Origin: Terfezia claveryi
Lineage: Eukaryota; Ascomycota; Pezizomycetes; Pezizales; Pezizaceae
Length of the DNA stretch: 64,000 nucleotides
Direction: 5' to 3'
NCBI GenBank assembly: GCA_015179025.1
Contig: WHUX01000016.1
Coordinates: 434,001-498,000, forward strand
The translations under genes and the position numbers were made by a program. Shown here piece after piece: positions 10,776-20,758 of this stretch (position 1 is its first letter; each line of letters starts with the position of its first letter). The notes beneath the pieces were generated by a model. The model saw nothing but the letters and a program-made list of their open reading frames with translations. It was not told the origin of the DNA and ran no database searches.

Positions 10776-11048
10776 GGCCCTTCCTATACTTCCTCGTTTT
10801 CCTCCTTCGCTTCACTCCCTTCCCAGTCCACAGGCGTACTTCCTATTTTTAGTCTGGCTGCATTGTTTACTATCTTTTCACGATTCATGATTCGATGAAT
10901 TGTATTTGTATAGTGAATAATAAATATATAAGGTTTGGCAATGTAGCCATCACAGTATCGTTTGCAAGAAGGAATATAGGTTGACGCAATGCGTGAGACC
11001 ATTCTCCACTGAAATCGTGTGTAATAACCGACGAGTAAAATATGCAAT
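10776..11048. other. 3' flank of the WD40 gene
   Basis: No further gene seen; AT-rich sequence including probable polyadenylation region (aataataaatatataa near 10915). Confidence 0.4.
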
Positions 11049-11080
11049 CATGCTCTCATGCTCTCATGCTCTCATGCTCT
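11049..11080 (+). repeat. Microsatellite-like (CATGCTCT)x4
   Basis: Four perfect copies of the 8-mer CATGCTCT in tandem, immediately followed by CAGAG. Confidence 0.95.
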
Positions 11081-11429
11081 CAGAGCGGAAGCACGGTAGT
11101 AGCTCACGATCAAATCTTTGTGGTTTCTTTTGTTTCTTAAACTATTCTTTGGGGAATCTAAACTTGGGTTTGGAATGCAAATTCATAATTATATCGTATT
11201 AATGCACTAGAATATTTAAGGGTAATTAAGGAAGGATTTGCCATGTCCTATAGATTCAGGGCCTACACCAAAGATAATATTTTAAAAGTCTGCCCCACTC
11301 CACCAAATCTAGTAACTAGAGCAGGAATTTTCAGATCCACAACCTTCTGTCTATATATAATTTGATTGTGCCCTCAAAGTAACATTGCTGTAGCATTTTT
11401 GAAAACCACTGCACTCAACCATCTCATTA

Positions 11430-13201
11430 TTTAAGAGGTTTCTGTTTTCCTTCTTTTGAATCCAAGACGAGAAGTAAACTAGCTTCGGTGTGTCCTCTAG
11501 TCTAATATCGTAGTTCATTAGCATAAGACAAAGTACGATCTTCCGCAAAAAATCGTCCAGGGCACTACATGGCATATAAGCTTTATGGACATCGTTCAAA
11601 AATAGGGGCGGAAAATCCAGGAAAATCTAACGACACGATGACCATAACCAAATCTAAAGAAAATCTGTACTAGCCGTTGTGAAGTACTTCCGCTGGTTCC
11701 CATTGTTGTCCGCTCCCTGCAAATCCTCTTCCCCTTCAAAAGGCCTACTAAAGCGAAATCCATCGAAGATATGGGCGTTCTCATATTCCCGCTCGCCCAT
11801 GTGGGGAGCCTCAGGATTACTAACGGCGGTTCCTGTTGTTACATGAAGGCCGTTCGAAAAAGTGAACTCCTTTCCAAAACCTTCCTGCCCATCGAGACAA
11901 GCGTAGTTCTAGAGAAACGGTGGTTCTCTCTCATGAATGAATCAAGCTTAGCCAGCTTAGCCATCGCTACTTTAGTTCACCTTTTATGTGCTATGGTGTA
12001 CTCAATCTCCTGGCGAAGCTTCGGGAGTACTCTGGATACATAGCAAGGCGGAAGAGGCACTCATAAAGCGTAGCTGCGGTAGTGTGAATGGCAGACATGT
12101 TCACCTCCGTCACGCAACACAAGTGCATCTGTGCTTTGTTCTGGGCCAGGAGCACCCTCAATAAGCCATTGCAACATGTCATCCAATGATATGGTCAATG
12201 GGATTATGCAGAGGAAACATGAAAAGAGCATAACGGTCTCCCTTTCCAATTCTTTCCTTCTTCCTCAGCTCGTCTCTTCCGCTCCTCGATAATAGGTGCG
12301 AGCAGCCTCTTTGAGACCCTCAAAGGTTTATTGAGGAACATCTCATTATCTAGAGGAGAAATAAGACTGTAAAAGTAGTTACTGTTAGCTTTATAATATG
12401 TACAAGATCAATTTGAATTTTTACTATTTTACTGGCATAGAAATGAACTGTAATAAATTAGCTGCAATGTGTAAACTCGAATCTTGTTTTAAATATTCCT
12501 TGTTATGGCCTATGTGGAGTTAGAGTAGGTATTTTGATTCCAGAAGGGAGAAAAAACAAGCTCTATGCCTACAAATGCTCTGCCCATGCCCCTTGCAATT
12601 GACAGTGGAGCAAAAAGCGTACAGTTTCACAGATGTCCATTGCCCTGCGGAGGATACAATTCAGACTCCCGAAAACAATTGCGGCACAAATCATAGACAT
12701 CAAGAGCTATATTTACCAACGATTAGACATCATGTGGTCCTCTATGGCGAGTTTAAATTTCTTTCAATTTTTTGTTAATACCTTATCCCCCTTACCCCCC
12801 CCCAATTTTCATATGCATTTTTGAAAACTTCCATTAGGGGCATTATGAACATCTCTAGGCCTTTAGTGAGCTGGTTGCGGATGAAAGGGATATGCCACCC
12901 ATTGAAGAATAATAGTAAATTCGATCTGTAGGACCTGTTATGCTGTAACATATTCAGAACTCAACTCAACCACTGAACAACTGACCACATTCAGTACACA
13001 TAAATTACTTACATCTGCTACTCGATGAATGAAACTTAGTTTATCTTCTCCTGCATTTCGGAACCCCTCAACAAGCTGATTATTGCAAATCAATACATGA
13101 TTTTCCCTCAATGTAGGTACTTGAAAAGCTCCCGCCTTGTCTCTATGTTCAGTCAACGATACTTTTAGAGTTTGCAACCCCATTCGATGGCTGTTTGCCA
13201 T
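11430..13201 (-). pseudogene. Cytochrome P450 pseudogene lacking the heme cysteine
   Basis: Read downward from 13201, fragments occur in P450 order: KAGAFQVPTLRENHVLICNN (exon ending at a GTAAGT donor, 13013), HIPFIRNQLTKGLEMF (about 12870), an I-helix region with MLQWLIEGA and NMSAIHTTAATL (12060-12200), then YENAHIFDGFRFSRPFEGEE, FGYGHR, and the C-terminal NYDIRLEDTPKLVYFSSW (11440-11530). Several frameshifts and stops separate them. At the heme loop, FGYGHR is followed directly by VVRF where the invariant Cys-Pro-Gly should be, so the iron ligand is gone. The intact family would be an ER-anchored monooxygenase of about 500 residues. Substrate cannot be inferred, and no biosynthetic partner genes adjoin it. 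Confidence 0.75.
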
Positions 13202-14256
13202 GATCGTAGCCGGTATGGGCCACGCCCGACTGTTACTTATGGAACGTTAACCTATAGTGATGACTATTCGTCAGATCATGGGTTTTGTAAAAACGCATCG
13301 AAAGTGAAAGCTATCAAACTGGCTTAGTTTGGACATACCAGAGGCTTCCGTTGAATATAATAATGCTTCACTGAGATGAAAGATCCGACACCGAATAAGA
13401 TCAAGACCCTTAGTGAAATAAGATCCTCAATTCCAAGCCTGTCAGCGAACTTCTCGGGCACCATGAACCCATATTCCGTAAGATACTGTTAAACCACCGC
13501 TGAAATGTGCATTTGTGGATACTCGTGTAAGTGGGAATTCGAAGTCCAGCGTCAAACCCAACGACAACTAAAGAGCTCGGGATTGAGCGACGATCAAGCT
13601 TTATGTAGCCCAAATCATCTGGCACTGCAAGCCTGAGATATTTTATGGTGTCTAGAAAACCTAACTAGCCCCATCGCTATGGACACCATTTTCTGGATCT
13701 AACTACTCAGTACCTGGAACACCCAGTGTTCGAGATTTGATAGGCCTATTTTGTACTAGCAAATACTTTTCATGTCCAACAGTTATCACAATAACAGTTG
13801 TAAGATCCCAAGAGTGTGGAGTTTGCTTTGCTTACAAAGGACTCCCTGTCGCATATATAAACCTAAATTTTGAGGCAACTTCGCGGTCTATAGTCATACA
13901 TATATGTTCGCGGGCTTCATTACTGCATTTGGTACGTTAATGTACTTGAATTAATAGAAATATAGCATGGTGGTTGATTCATATTGCAGCCCGGCGTACT
14001 CAATCTTCTGCCGGTTTAACTTAAAGAAGCTATGAATTATAATGGTTAGACCACCAGTTTAATGGAAAGTGATAACCTCTAGAGTAGCGAAAGCTCGATT
14101 CAACTGGGTTAAAATACCTATGAAACCGTACGGCAATTTCAAGTAATTGTATTAGAGCAAATAGTTGTAGTACCTACCGGCACCGTGATTGAATCTTGCT
14201 AGTTCCCTACTAGGTAACGGATGCTCAGGACCTACCCCAGCTAAACCTAATCTGGT
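13202..14256. other. Intergenic, no gene recognised
   Basis: A minus-strand open frame at 13410-13625 has protein-like composition (DDLGYIKLDRRSIPSS) but no start context or recognised family. The rest is AT-rich. Confidence 0.4.
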
Positions 14257-14300
14257 AGTTGAACCTAGTCTGGTTGGCACAACACCTCCCTGGTTGAACC
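14257..14300 (+). repeat. Ultra-short insertion (26-27 bp) with 8-9 bp duplication
   Basis: An exact TAGTCTGGTTGGCAC (14266-14280) heads an insert ending near 14292. The flanks are AGTTGAACC (14257-14265) and GGTTGAACC (14292-14300), identical over eight bases with one A/G difference. Confidence 0.6.
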
Positions 14301-14321
14301 CTTGGAAGCGAGCGGACGGGA

Positions 14322-14335
14322 ATGCAGACGCAGGT
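14322..14335 (+). repeat. Left target-site duplication of the LINE insertion
   Basis: The 14-mer ATGCAGACGCAGGT recurs at 18971-18984. It sits directly before the T-rich tail (poly-A on the minus strand) of the LINE. Confidence 0.85.
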
Positions 14336-15622
14336 TTTTTTTTTATTTTTTTTTTAAAGTCTATATGCCGATTCGACTTGAGTCATGCGGCAGTCCCAGA
14401 ACAACGGGCTTGAAAAAACCACACTGTCCTCCGCCGCCACGCCCCTTCACAGCCCTCCCCTTACACAAGTTCTTCCTACTGACGTCATGACCTAAATTGA
14501 CAGAGATTTAATTGGGTAAAGAAATCCTCCACCCGATCCACAACCTTCCCTTTTCTCCTTTCGCATCCACACCTCTTTATCGTCGGCTTGCTCCCATGTG
14601 CTCCACCTCTTCCAAGCCACTCCCCTGCAGGGCATACCAAGGCCACGTGGTTGCCGGTTTCCAACTCAAGACATTCCGCACATGTCGGATTCTTCATAGT
14701 TGTCCAGCGTATACCTCCACCAGCCTAATCTCCCTTTACCTGTCCGACATTGAGTGTAGTTGAGGAGTGCTTTCCTGTTCCATTTAAGCACTCTTCCTTT
14801 TCCTGTCCCAATGACCTCCCTTTCCCCCTTTCTCTTCCTCTTCCAAGCCTGCTTTAAACCTCCTTCTGTTACCAGCGTGGTTCGGACCTCTATTTCAGTT
14901 CCTCCCTTTGCCCTCTTGTCCGCCTCTTCATTCCCGAAAATCCCTACATGAGCCTTTACCCACCCCAGGGTCACTGCATCTGGTCTGAGTGTTGTCGTTT
15001 TTTGATATCATTGACCACCCATTGTAGATGTTTTGTCCGTGCCTTGCCTCTCCTTCCTGCACTTTTGACTGCTGCAATTGCTGCTTGAGAATCTGACTAA
15101 CAAGATAATTTTGCTGTCCTTTGATTCGTTCCCGGGAGCTCCTCTAAATCCTGCAACTTCTCCGTCCCACACTGTAGCAACCCTTCCTAAACCCATATTG
15201 CCACCATTTGTCTTTTCCGGATTCCACCAACCTCCTCCCACTCTTCCCTCATCATTCATACTGCCATCTGAGAAAACTACCGAATGGTCGACCTCTAACT
15301 CATGAATCTTTCTTTGCCACACCTCCTTTTTACCCTTTTCGGAGAGCCCTAACTTGACCTCTGGGATTGTAGAAAGTTCACAGAGTCCTCCAAAGCTAAG
15401 TCTCATCCTTCCCTCTTGTACCATCTCCTCTGCTCTACTCAGGAGGATTGTCACTGCAGTTATGACTCCCCTCTCCTCATCCTCGAGAAGGTCTCCAGCT
15501 GCGGTTGGATCCCTGAGAATCTTTCCCAACAACCTCACCTGTCCTGCCTCCTGCCTCCATAGCAGTTCTTGGGCTCTCCACTCTAGCAATCTGACTAACT
15601 AACCCCCTCTTTGACCCCCTCG

Positions 15623-15627
15623 TAGCT
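15623..15627 (+). repeat. 5-bp target-site duplication of the copia element (left)
   Basis: TAGCT precedes the 5' LTR and is repeated at 18876-18880 after the 3' LTR. Confidence 0.9.
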
Positions 15628-15822
15628 TGAAAGCATTATACATATGCATATACAATGCAGTGTGTGGGAGGATTAGGTCAGCTAGCTATGACAACACTGC
15701 CACATGTGGATATTGATACTAGCGGGACCCATAAGGTTAAAACCTAGGGGAACTATCATGTCGAGCATCATCACGGAGGAACAAGGGGAATGAGATAAGA
15801 CAATCACACAATAGTGCTTCTA
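15628..15822 (+). repeat. 5' long terminal repeat
   Basis: This 195-bp copy begins TGAAAGC and ends GCTTCTA (imperfect inverted ends). Compared with the 3' copy it has T for C, A for G and T for C at three sites, all transitions. Confidence 0.95.
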
Positions 15823-15837
15823 GGTTTGAGCCCGGCG
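15823..15837 (+). promoter_or_regulatory. Primer-binding site, probable initiator-tRNA(Met) half-molecule type
   Basis: GGTTTGAGCCCGGCG follows the LTR directly. It resembles the complement of the anticodon region of initiator tRNA-Met (GGTTATGAGCCC...), with one base missing. Copia-type elements commonly prime with such an internal tRNA fragment. The match was judged from memory of the tRNA. Confidence 0.5.
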
Positions 15838-15958
15838 TTTCTTTTTTTCTGCGTCGATCCTACTACATCCTTGCACCTATCTCTCATCTCTTATTCACAT
15901 TACCTACAAATCCACTTGCCTCATCTTTGTCGACGGTGTCTGAGCTTTTCATAACAAA

Positions 15959-16851
15959 ATGGCACAAGACGCTGCACACACCGAAAACTCCTTTATGAAG
16001 GTGGTAAAACTAAACGATAGTAACTATCATGAATGGAAGGAGAATATTCGATCCCTACTGGTATTGAAGGACCTATGGGGGCCCATGAACGACGATAGGC
16101 CACCACTAGAACTAGTTGAACAGCGAGCAAAATGGCAAAGGATACAGGAACATGCAAAAGCTATAATCCATCTATCTTGCGAAAAAGATCAGCAACACCT
16201 ATGCTCACATGCTGCAACAGGGATGGAAGCATGGGAAATCCTTGCCGAAACATATATGTCATCGGACATATCCAACATTATGAGGATAGAGGAACAATTT
16301 GGTCGAGCCAAAAAGCTACCCACACAAAATATTAGCCAATGGGTCGGCTACATACGAAATCTATCAACTCAACTACGAGATTTGGGAGTTATAATTCCTT
16401 CGGAACAAGTGGCCAACAGGATCTTGAACGGTTTAGGTGCAGAATATGCTGGAATCAGGTATACTTTAAGAACAAGAGAAGGAGTTTTATCGGTGGAGCT
16501 GGTAACTCAGCATTTACTCACCGCGGAGAGTGAGAGAAAAGAAGAAACGAGTAACATAACCTCGGAAGTAAGCACTCCTAGATATCAGATGGCAACGGCA
16601 CAACCTCAACCAGGATCACTACACGGTCCAACAGCAACAGCGATGAGCAACACAGCACAGCATACCCAACCAACATATATTTGACACAATTCCACGAACA
16701 ACATGGATACTCGCCCTACAGGCTCCAGAGGACCAATAAGAACAACCAACTATACGGGCACTCAATATAGGACACACCCATACGCAAGACAAGACAGAAA
16801 TACAATATGCAACCACTGCAATATCCCAGGTCATGACGAAGACAATTGTTA
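15959..16851 (+). pseudogene. copia gag with zinc knuckle, interrupted by stops
   Basis: The frame opens at the ATG at 15959 and encodes 241 residues before TGA at 16682. The start (MKVVKLNDSNYHEWKENIRS) and the middle (WEILAETYMSSDISNI) fit copia-type gag polyproteins. Beyond the stop the same frame continues through CNHCNIPGHDEDNC, a CX2CX4HX4C knuckle, and stops again at TAG where the family has CW-x-KHP. TGA for CGA and TAG for TGG are C-to-T or G-to-A changes, as RIP-like mutation would make. Gag would package RNA into virus-like particles in the cytoplasm. Confidence 0.85.
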
Positions 16852-18237
16852 GACGAAACATCCATTCTGGCTTACGTAGCGGGTCTGGACCTGGAACTGG
16901 ATCAAATGGACGCGATATCGGCATTCCTAAATGGAAAGATTGATATACAAGTATTCCTAATACAACCAAAAGGTTTTAACATAGGGGATGCAGTATGTGT
17001 CTTAGATCGATCGATCTATGGACTATGTCAGGCAGCACGCATCTGGTATGAATTACTCGATGAAATATTAGGACAAATGGGTTTCAAACGCCTACGAGCT
17101 GATCTAGCAGTATGGATAAAAGTCGATGCTAATGGGAAATTGATCATTATTGCTCATGTTGATGATCTACTATTCGGGGGAAAAAGACCTGGTGTGGATA
17201 CAGCAAAAAGCTTACTCTGTACCCAACTCAACATGAAGGATTTAGGACCTGCGAAAGTATTCATTGGAATGAATATCACAAGGGACCGGATCAATCACAA
17301 GATATACATAGACCAAGAACACTACATGAAGTCAATACTCGAGAAATTCAACTGGTCTAACTTGAACTCAGTATCAGTACCATTCCAAGGGGACAACCTA
17401 GTGAAAGCAAAAGATACAGATACCAATATTCTTTCAGATCAAGCAAAACGACTATATCAAGCACTGGTAGGAGCTCTAGGGTACCTAATGAATTGTACTA
17501 GACCAGACCTAGCATACGCAGTAGGCAAGGTGGCTCAATATGCAGCAAAACCAATGGCAAAACACCTCACGGCCGTTAAACATATCTTCCGCTATGCTAA
17601 GGCAATAATGAAGGTCAAATTGCAACTATGGCTGTCAGAAGAGAATCCTGCAGTATCAGCTTATTTCGATGCTAGTTGGGCAGATGACTCCGATGACAGA
17701 AGAAGCACTTTTGGCTACGTACTATTCTATGGCGCATGTCCCATACTATGGAAATCCCGCAAACACAAAGCCATTTCACTATCGACGACCGATGCCGAAT
17801 ATATAGCAGCCACGGAAGCTACTAAAGACATTTGTTGGCTACAGAATATCTTTGAAGACTTGACTTTTGAATTTATCAAACCCGTCAAAATGATGGGTGA
17901 TAATGAAAATGCAAATGGTACTGAATCACTTTTACTTTTATAACTTTTAAAATACGGATACAAGAAAGAACTCACTTTTATGACTTTTACTATGATTACT
18001 TTTAAAACACTGAGCTTAAAACACATTGACTTTTACAATTACTTTTAATACACAAATATGATGAAAACCTTGCTTACAAGAACCAGGTCTAGCAAACGGG
18101 ATAACCATGAATAACCGAACAAGACATATCAAAATCCGACAACGATTCGTCACAAGCAAGGCAAATGAAGGCATCATAAAAGTAAACTGGATTCCGACAA
18201 ACGATCAGGTAGTGGATATTTTCACAAAGCCTCTATC
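16852..18237 (+). pseudogene. copia reverse transcriptase-ribonuclease H, truncated and disrupted
   Basis: The frame starting near 16846 enters reverse transcriptase mid-domain (LDLELDQMDAISAFLNGK). It contains SIYGLCQAARIWYELLDE, the active site as HVDDLLFGGK, then ribonuclease H (YFDASWADDSDDRRSTFGY, HKAISLSTTDAEYIAATEAT). After GDNENAN the frame is broken by an insertion of about 145 bp (17917-18060), then resumes with frameshifts as SSKRDNHE, NRTRHIKIRQRFVTSK, WIPTNDQVVDIFTKPLS and a TGA. Integrase and protease are missing upstream. Confidence 0.85.
17917..18060 (+). repeat. ACTTTTA-rich insertion inside ribonuclease H
   Basis: About 145 bp with eight copies (one pair overlapping) of ACTTTTA interrupt the ribonuclease H frame between GDNENAN and the downstream SSKRDNHE block. 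Boundaries are approximate to within 10 bp because they are set by where family similarity stops and resumes. Confidence 0.6.
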
Positions 18238-18463
18238 ATGAGAAATGTTCATAAAATATGCAAAGAAACTAGGAATTGACCCAACATTCCATACATGTCT
18301 GATATGCAGTACGTTTTTTCCTAGCAACAATCAGCTACACAAACATCTCCGGAAAGACCATATGGACCAACCTGCAAAAAAGCATCGAATGGAGACAATA
18401 GAAGTGATTTCTAGGGAAGAAATGGGGGAGGTCGATCAAGAGAAGACAAAGGAAATAGAATGA
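18238..18463 (+). pseudogene. C-terminal Pol extension with C2H2 zinc finger
   Basis: In the frame of FTKPLS, after one TGA, the sequence continues EMFIKYAKKLGIDP, then CLICSTFFPSNNQLHKHLRK followed by DH, a CX2CX12HX4H finger. An acidic tail (EEMGEVDQEKTKEIE) and TGA at 18461 follow. The TGA could derive from CGA by C-to-T. It appears to be the natural end of this Pol polyprotein, beyond the usual end of ribonuclease H. Confidence 0.65.
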
Positions 18464-18670
18464 AAACGAGGTATCTGTCTTTATCAGTGGGATAGAACAT
18501 CACATGGGCTGTCTCTTTTTCTGACTATTATTATCTATTGATACTACGTTGGCTATTGTTGTTTCTTCGGTTTAGATAAGAACACTGCATGGTTGTTTTC
18601 TCTCTTACTATTATTAATACTGAGTCTGCTATTGTTACATGTTTCTTCAGTTTATTTAAGAACACTGCGT

Positions 18671-18680
18671 TGGGGGGAGG
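18671..18680 (+). promoter_or_regulatory. Polypurine tract of the copia element
   Basis: TGGGGGGAGG stands immediately before the 3' LTR, the position of the plus-strand primer. Confidence 0.85.
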
Positions 18681-18875
18681 TGAAAGCATTATACATATGC
18701 ATATACAACGCAGTGTGTGGGAGGATTAGGTCAGCTAGCTATGACAACACTGCCACATGTGGATATTGATACTAGCGGGACCCATAAGGTTGAAACCTAG
18801 GGGAACCATCATGTCGAGCATCATCACGGAGGAACAAGGGGAATGAGATAAGACAATCACACAATAGTGCTTCTA
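18681..18875 (+). repeat. 3' long terminal repeat
   Basis: This 195-bp copy is 192/195 identical to the 5' LTR. It is followed by the target duplication TAGCT (18876-18880). Confidence 0.95.
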
Positions 18876-18970
18876 TAGCTCCCGTGCACTTCCTCAACGC
18901 TTGGTATTGGAGCCGTTCGAACTCTCTTTCCCAGTCCCGTTGACCTCTCCATCCTAGTTCCGAGCCCCAT

Positions 18971-18984
18971 ATGCAGACGCAGGT
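18971..18984 (+). repeat. Right target-site duplication of the LINE insertion
   Basis: ATGCAGACGCAGGT, identical to 14322-14335, marks the 5' end of the truncated LINE (minus strand). Confidence 0.85.
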
Positions 18985-20758
18985 AACTAACTTGGATAGT
19001 TAAGACTTGTAATTAAGCCAGATCTACACTAAGATATCAGTCCATCAGTGCCGCATCGCCAGACTGCTCATTGTAGTATTTACGAGGATCGGATGATTTG
19101 GAGGTTTCGTATATTCGCTAGTTACATTGTATGTACCCTTAGCTGTTTTGGTGCTCCTGGATCTATGTACAGGTTTTCTCTGCCTTATATACTCCATTCT
19201 TGTATACTTCGAGTACATGACATACTTTCAGACATTCTTGTGGGTAATGCTTATGCCCCACTCACGTTCCACGTGGGTTGTGCTCATCCCCCCACTTGAG
19301 TCAGGATGATGCGAGAGTATTTACTACACTCATTTTTATGTGGATACCGAGACCTTGCGACTCCGAACCGTCTGGACTATCCGAACTTGTCGTTCGCGCT
19401 ATTCCTATATATATTTGCCCTTGGTTCTACATAAACAAATGAAGATGGCCAATTTATTTCTAAAATCAGATCCTTTGATGTGAGGGTAACCTATTGGTCT
19501 CCAAACGAAATGAGAGATGGACAATTATTGTGGTACATACAATCTCCTTCTGGTGCTGGAGGTCAGTAATTTTCAATTATATATGTTTATAAATATTGAT
19601 GCCTTGGGTATTAGTGGACAACAACAGTACCCACAAAATGACAGGTTCTGGCCTAATCTTCCATCACAAGAGTTAAACACAACTGGGTGAATGTGTAATT
19701 TAAATTCTGACTATCCCTATCCATACCCTCCGTCTCCCCCTTACTTCAGTCGATTGGTGTATATTAGGTAGATGGAAAAATCGCTTTTGTTGGAGTCTCT
19801 GGTTTGAGACAGAACTGGGGCTGGACTCACGACATCGAATTAAATTCAATATTCCACAAATGATAAAGTTAGATCTGCAGATCTGCAGCAACCATACAAA
19901 AACTCGTCATCGGTAGAGTTTTGAACTATCTGAATCATCCAACTTGCAGTCGAGCTGTGCTAAGCGCTGCTGCAGAAAGTATGAATTAGGTACAAGCGCA
20001 ACCGCCTACCGGTAACAGTACTTAGCATATTCCGTTACGCCGCCATAACTGAACTTTCAAATTCTATAAACTATTGTAATCTGCCGATCCAATTAACTGC
20101 ATTCACGCTTACTGCCGCTGCGCCTCCTTTCATTCGGGCTCAAGGCCCGTGTTGACATTAATCGAGTCGAAAAGTATAAAAGTTGTCTCATATGTTCAAC
20201 CAAGGAAACCTGCGGACCACTCGATAGGGTTTGATTAAATTTGTATTGTCGTCTAGACAAAACAACGGGCTGGTATCAAATACGAATTTACAAGAACATA
20301 ACAGCCGAAGAGGCAAAACAGACCTATAAATATCCTCATGTTATTGCTGTAGAAAGAGCGCTCAGAGGAGCCAATCCAATGTCATCCGTCCCATTATGAT
20401 GCATGATATGTATCACATTTCTTCAGGGTCGGATGGTATGACGGCTGGGAGTACAACATTTGCCCCTCATTTCTTGTATAGACGGATTTGGTAAAATATA
20501 GTAGTTCGGTCACTAAGCACCGACCACACACCTGAAGCCCTCTTCCCAGCTATCTCCTGGCCAGTCAAACCTCCTAGCTACAGGAAAACCCGCAAAAAAA
20601 GAAAAAGAACCATAAACACGTCTACTTATACCTCCGGTCTGCAGCCGATATCATCGGTCTATCCACTCGACTTTGGTCCGTATTCTCTGTTCGTCCATCC
20701 ATATCCCCACATAATAAGTTTCCCTCTTGAATCATATCAGTGGATCAATATCACAAGG
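18985..20758. other. Intergenic, no gene recognised
   Basis: Short frames near 19050-19310 encode hydrophobic stretches but have no family resemblance. The last 200 bases are pyrimidine-rich with several TATA-like stretches and probably hold the promoter and leader of the next gene. Confidence 0.4.

Larger units (their letters stand above)
15628..18875 (+). mobile_element. Ty1/copia LTR element with internal deletion of protease and integrase
   Basis: The element has two 195-bp LTRs, a 5-bp target duplication, a primer-binding site, gag, a partial reverse transcriptase-ribonuclease H and a polypurine tract, in 3248 bp rather than about 5 kb. Gag ends in a zinc knuckle that runs within a few bases into mid-reverse transcriptase. 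Protease, integrase and the first part of reverse transcriptase are therefore deleted. It lies in the opposite orientation inside the LINE. The LTRs differ at only three positions, so the insertion is fairly recent compared with its host LINE. It cannot encode its own transposition. Confidence 0.9.
14336..18970 (-). mobile_element. 5'-truncated Tad-like LINE, split by a copia insertion
   Basis: On the minus strand, coding order is reverse transcriptase tail (WEREFERLQYQALRKCTGA, 18970-18881), then across the copia insertion IARVESPRTAMEA and GKILRDPTAAGDLLEDEE. Ribonuclease H follows (VVFSDGSMNDEGRVGGGWW, ATVWDGEVAGF, LGWVKAHVGIFGNEEADKRA), then a CxxC...H...C knuckle (CAECLELETGNHVALVCP) ending at 14485. 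The 3' end is an A-rich tail (T9-A-T10 at about 14335-14356). Perfect 14-bp duplications flank the unit. Without the copia, the LINE insert is about 1.4 kb, so it is 5' truncated, as expected of target-primed reverse transcription. Frameshifts are present, so it is dead. Confidence 0.85.

Noticed and set aside
11040..11085. CATGCTCT repeats as a CRISPR-like array
   Set aside because: Units are 8 bp in direct tandem with no spacers; a simple microsatellite.
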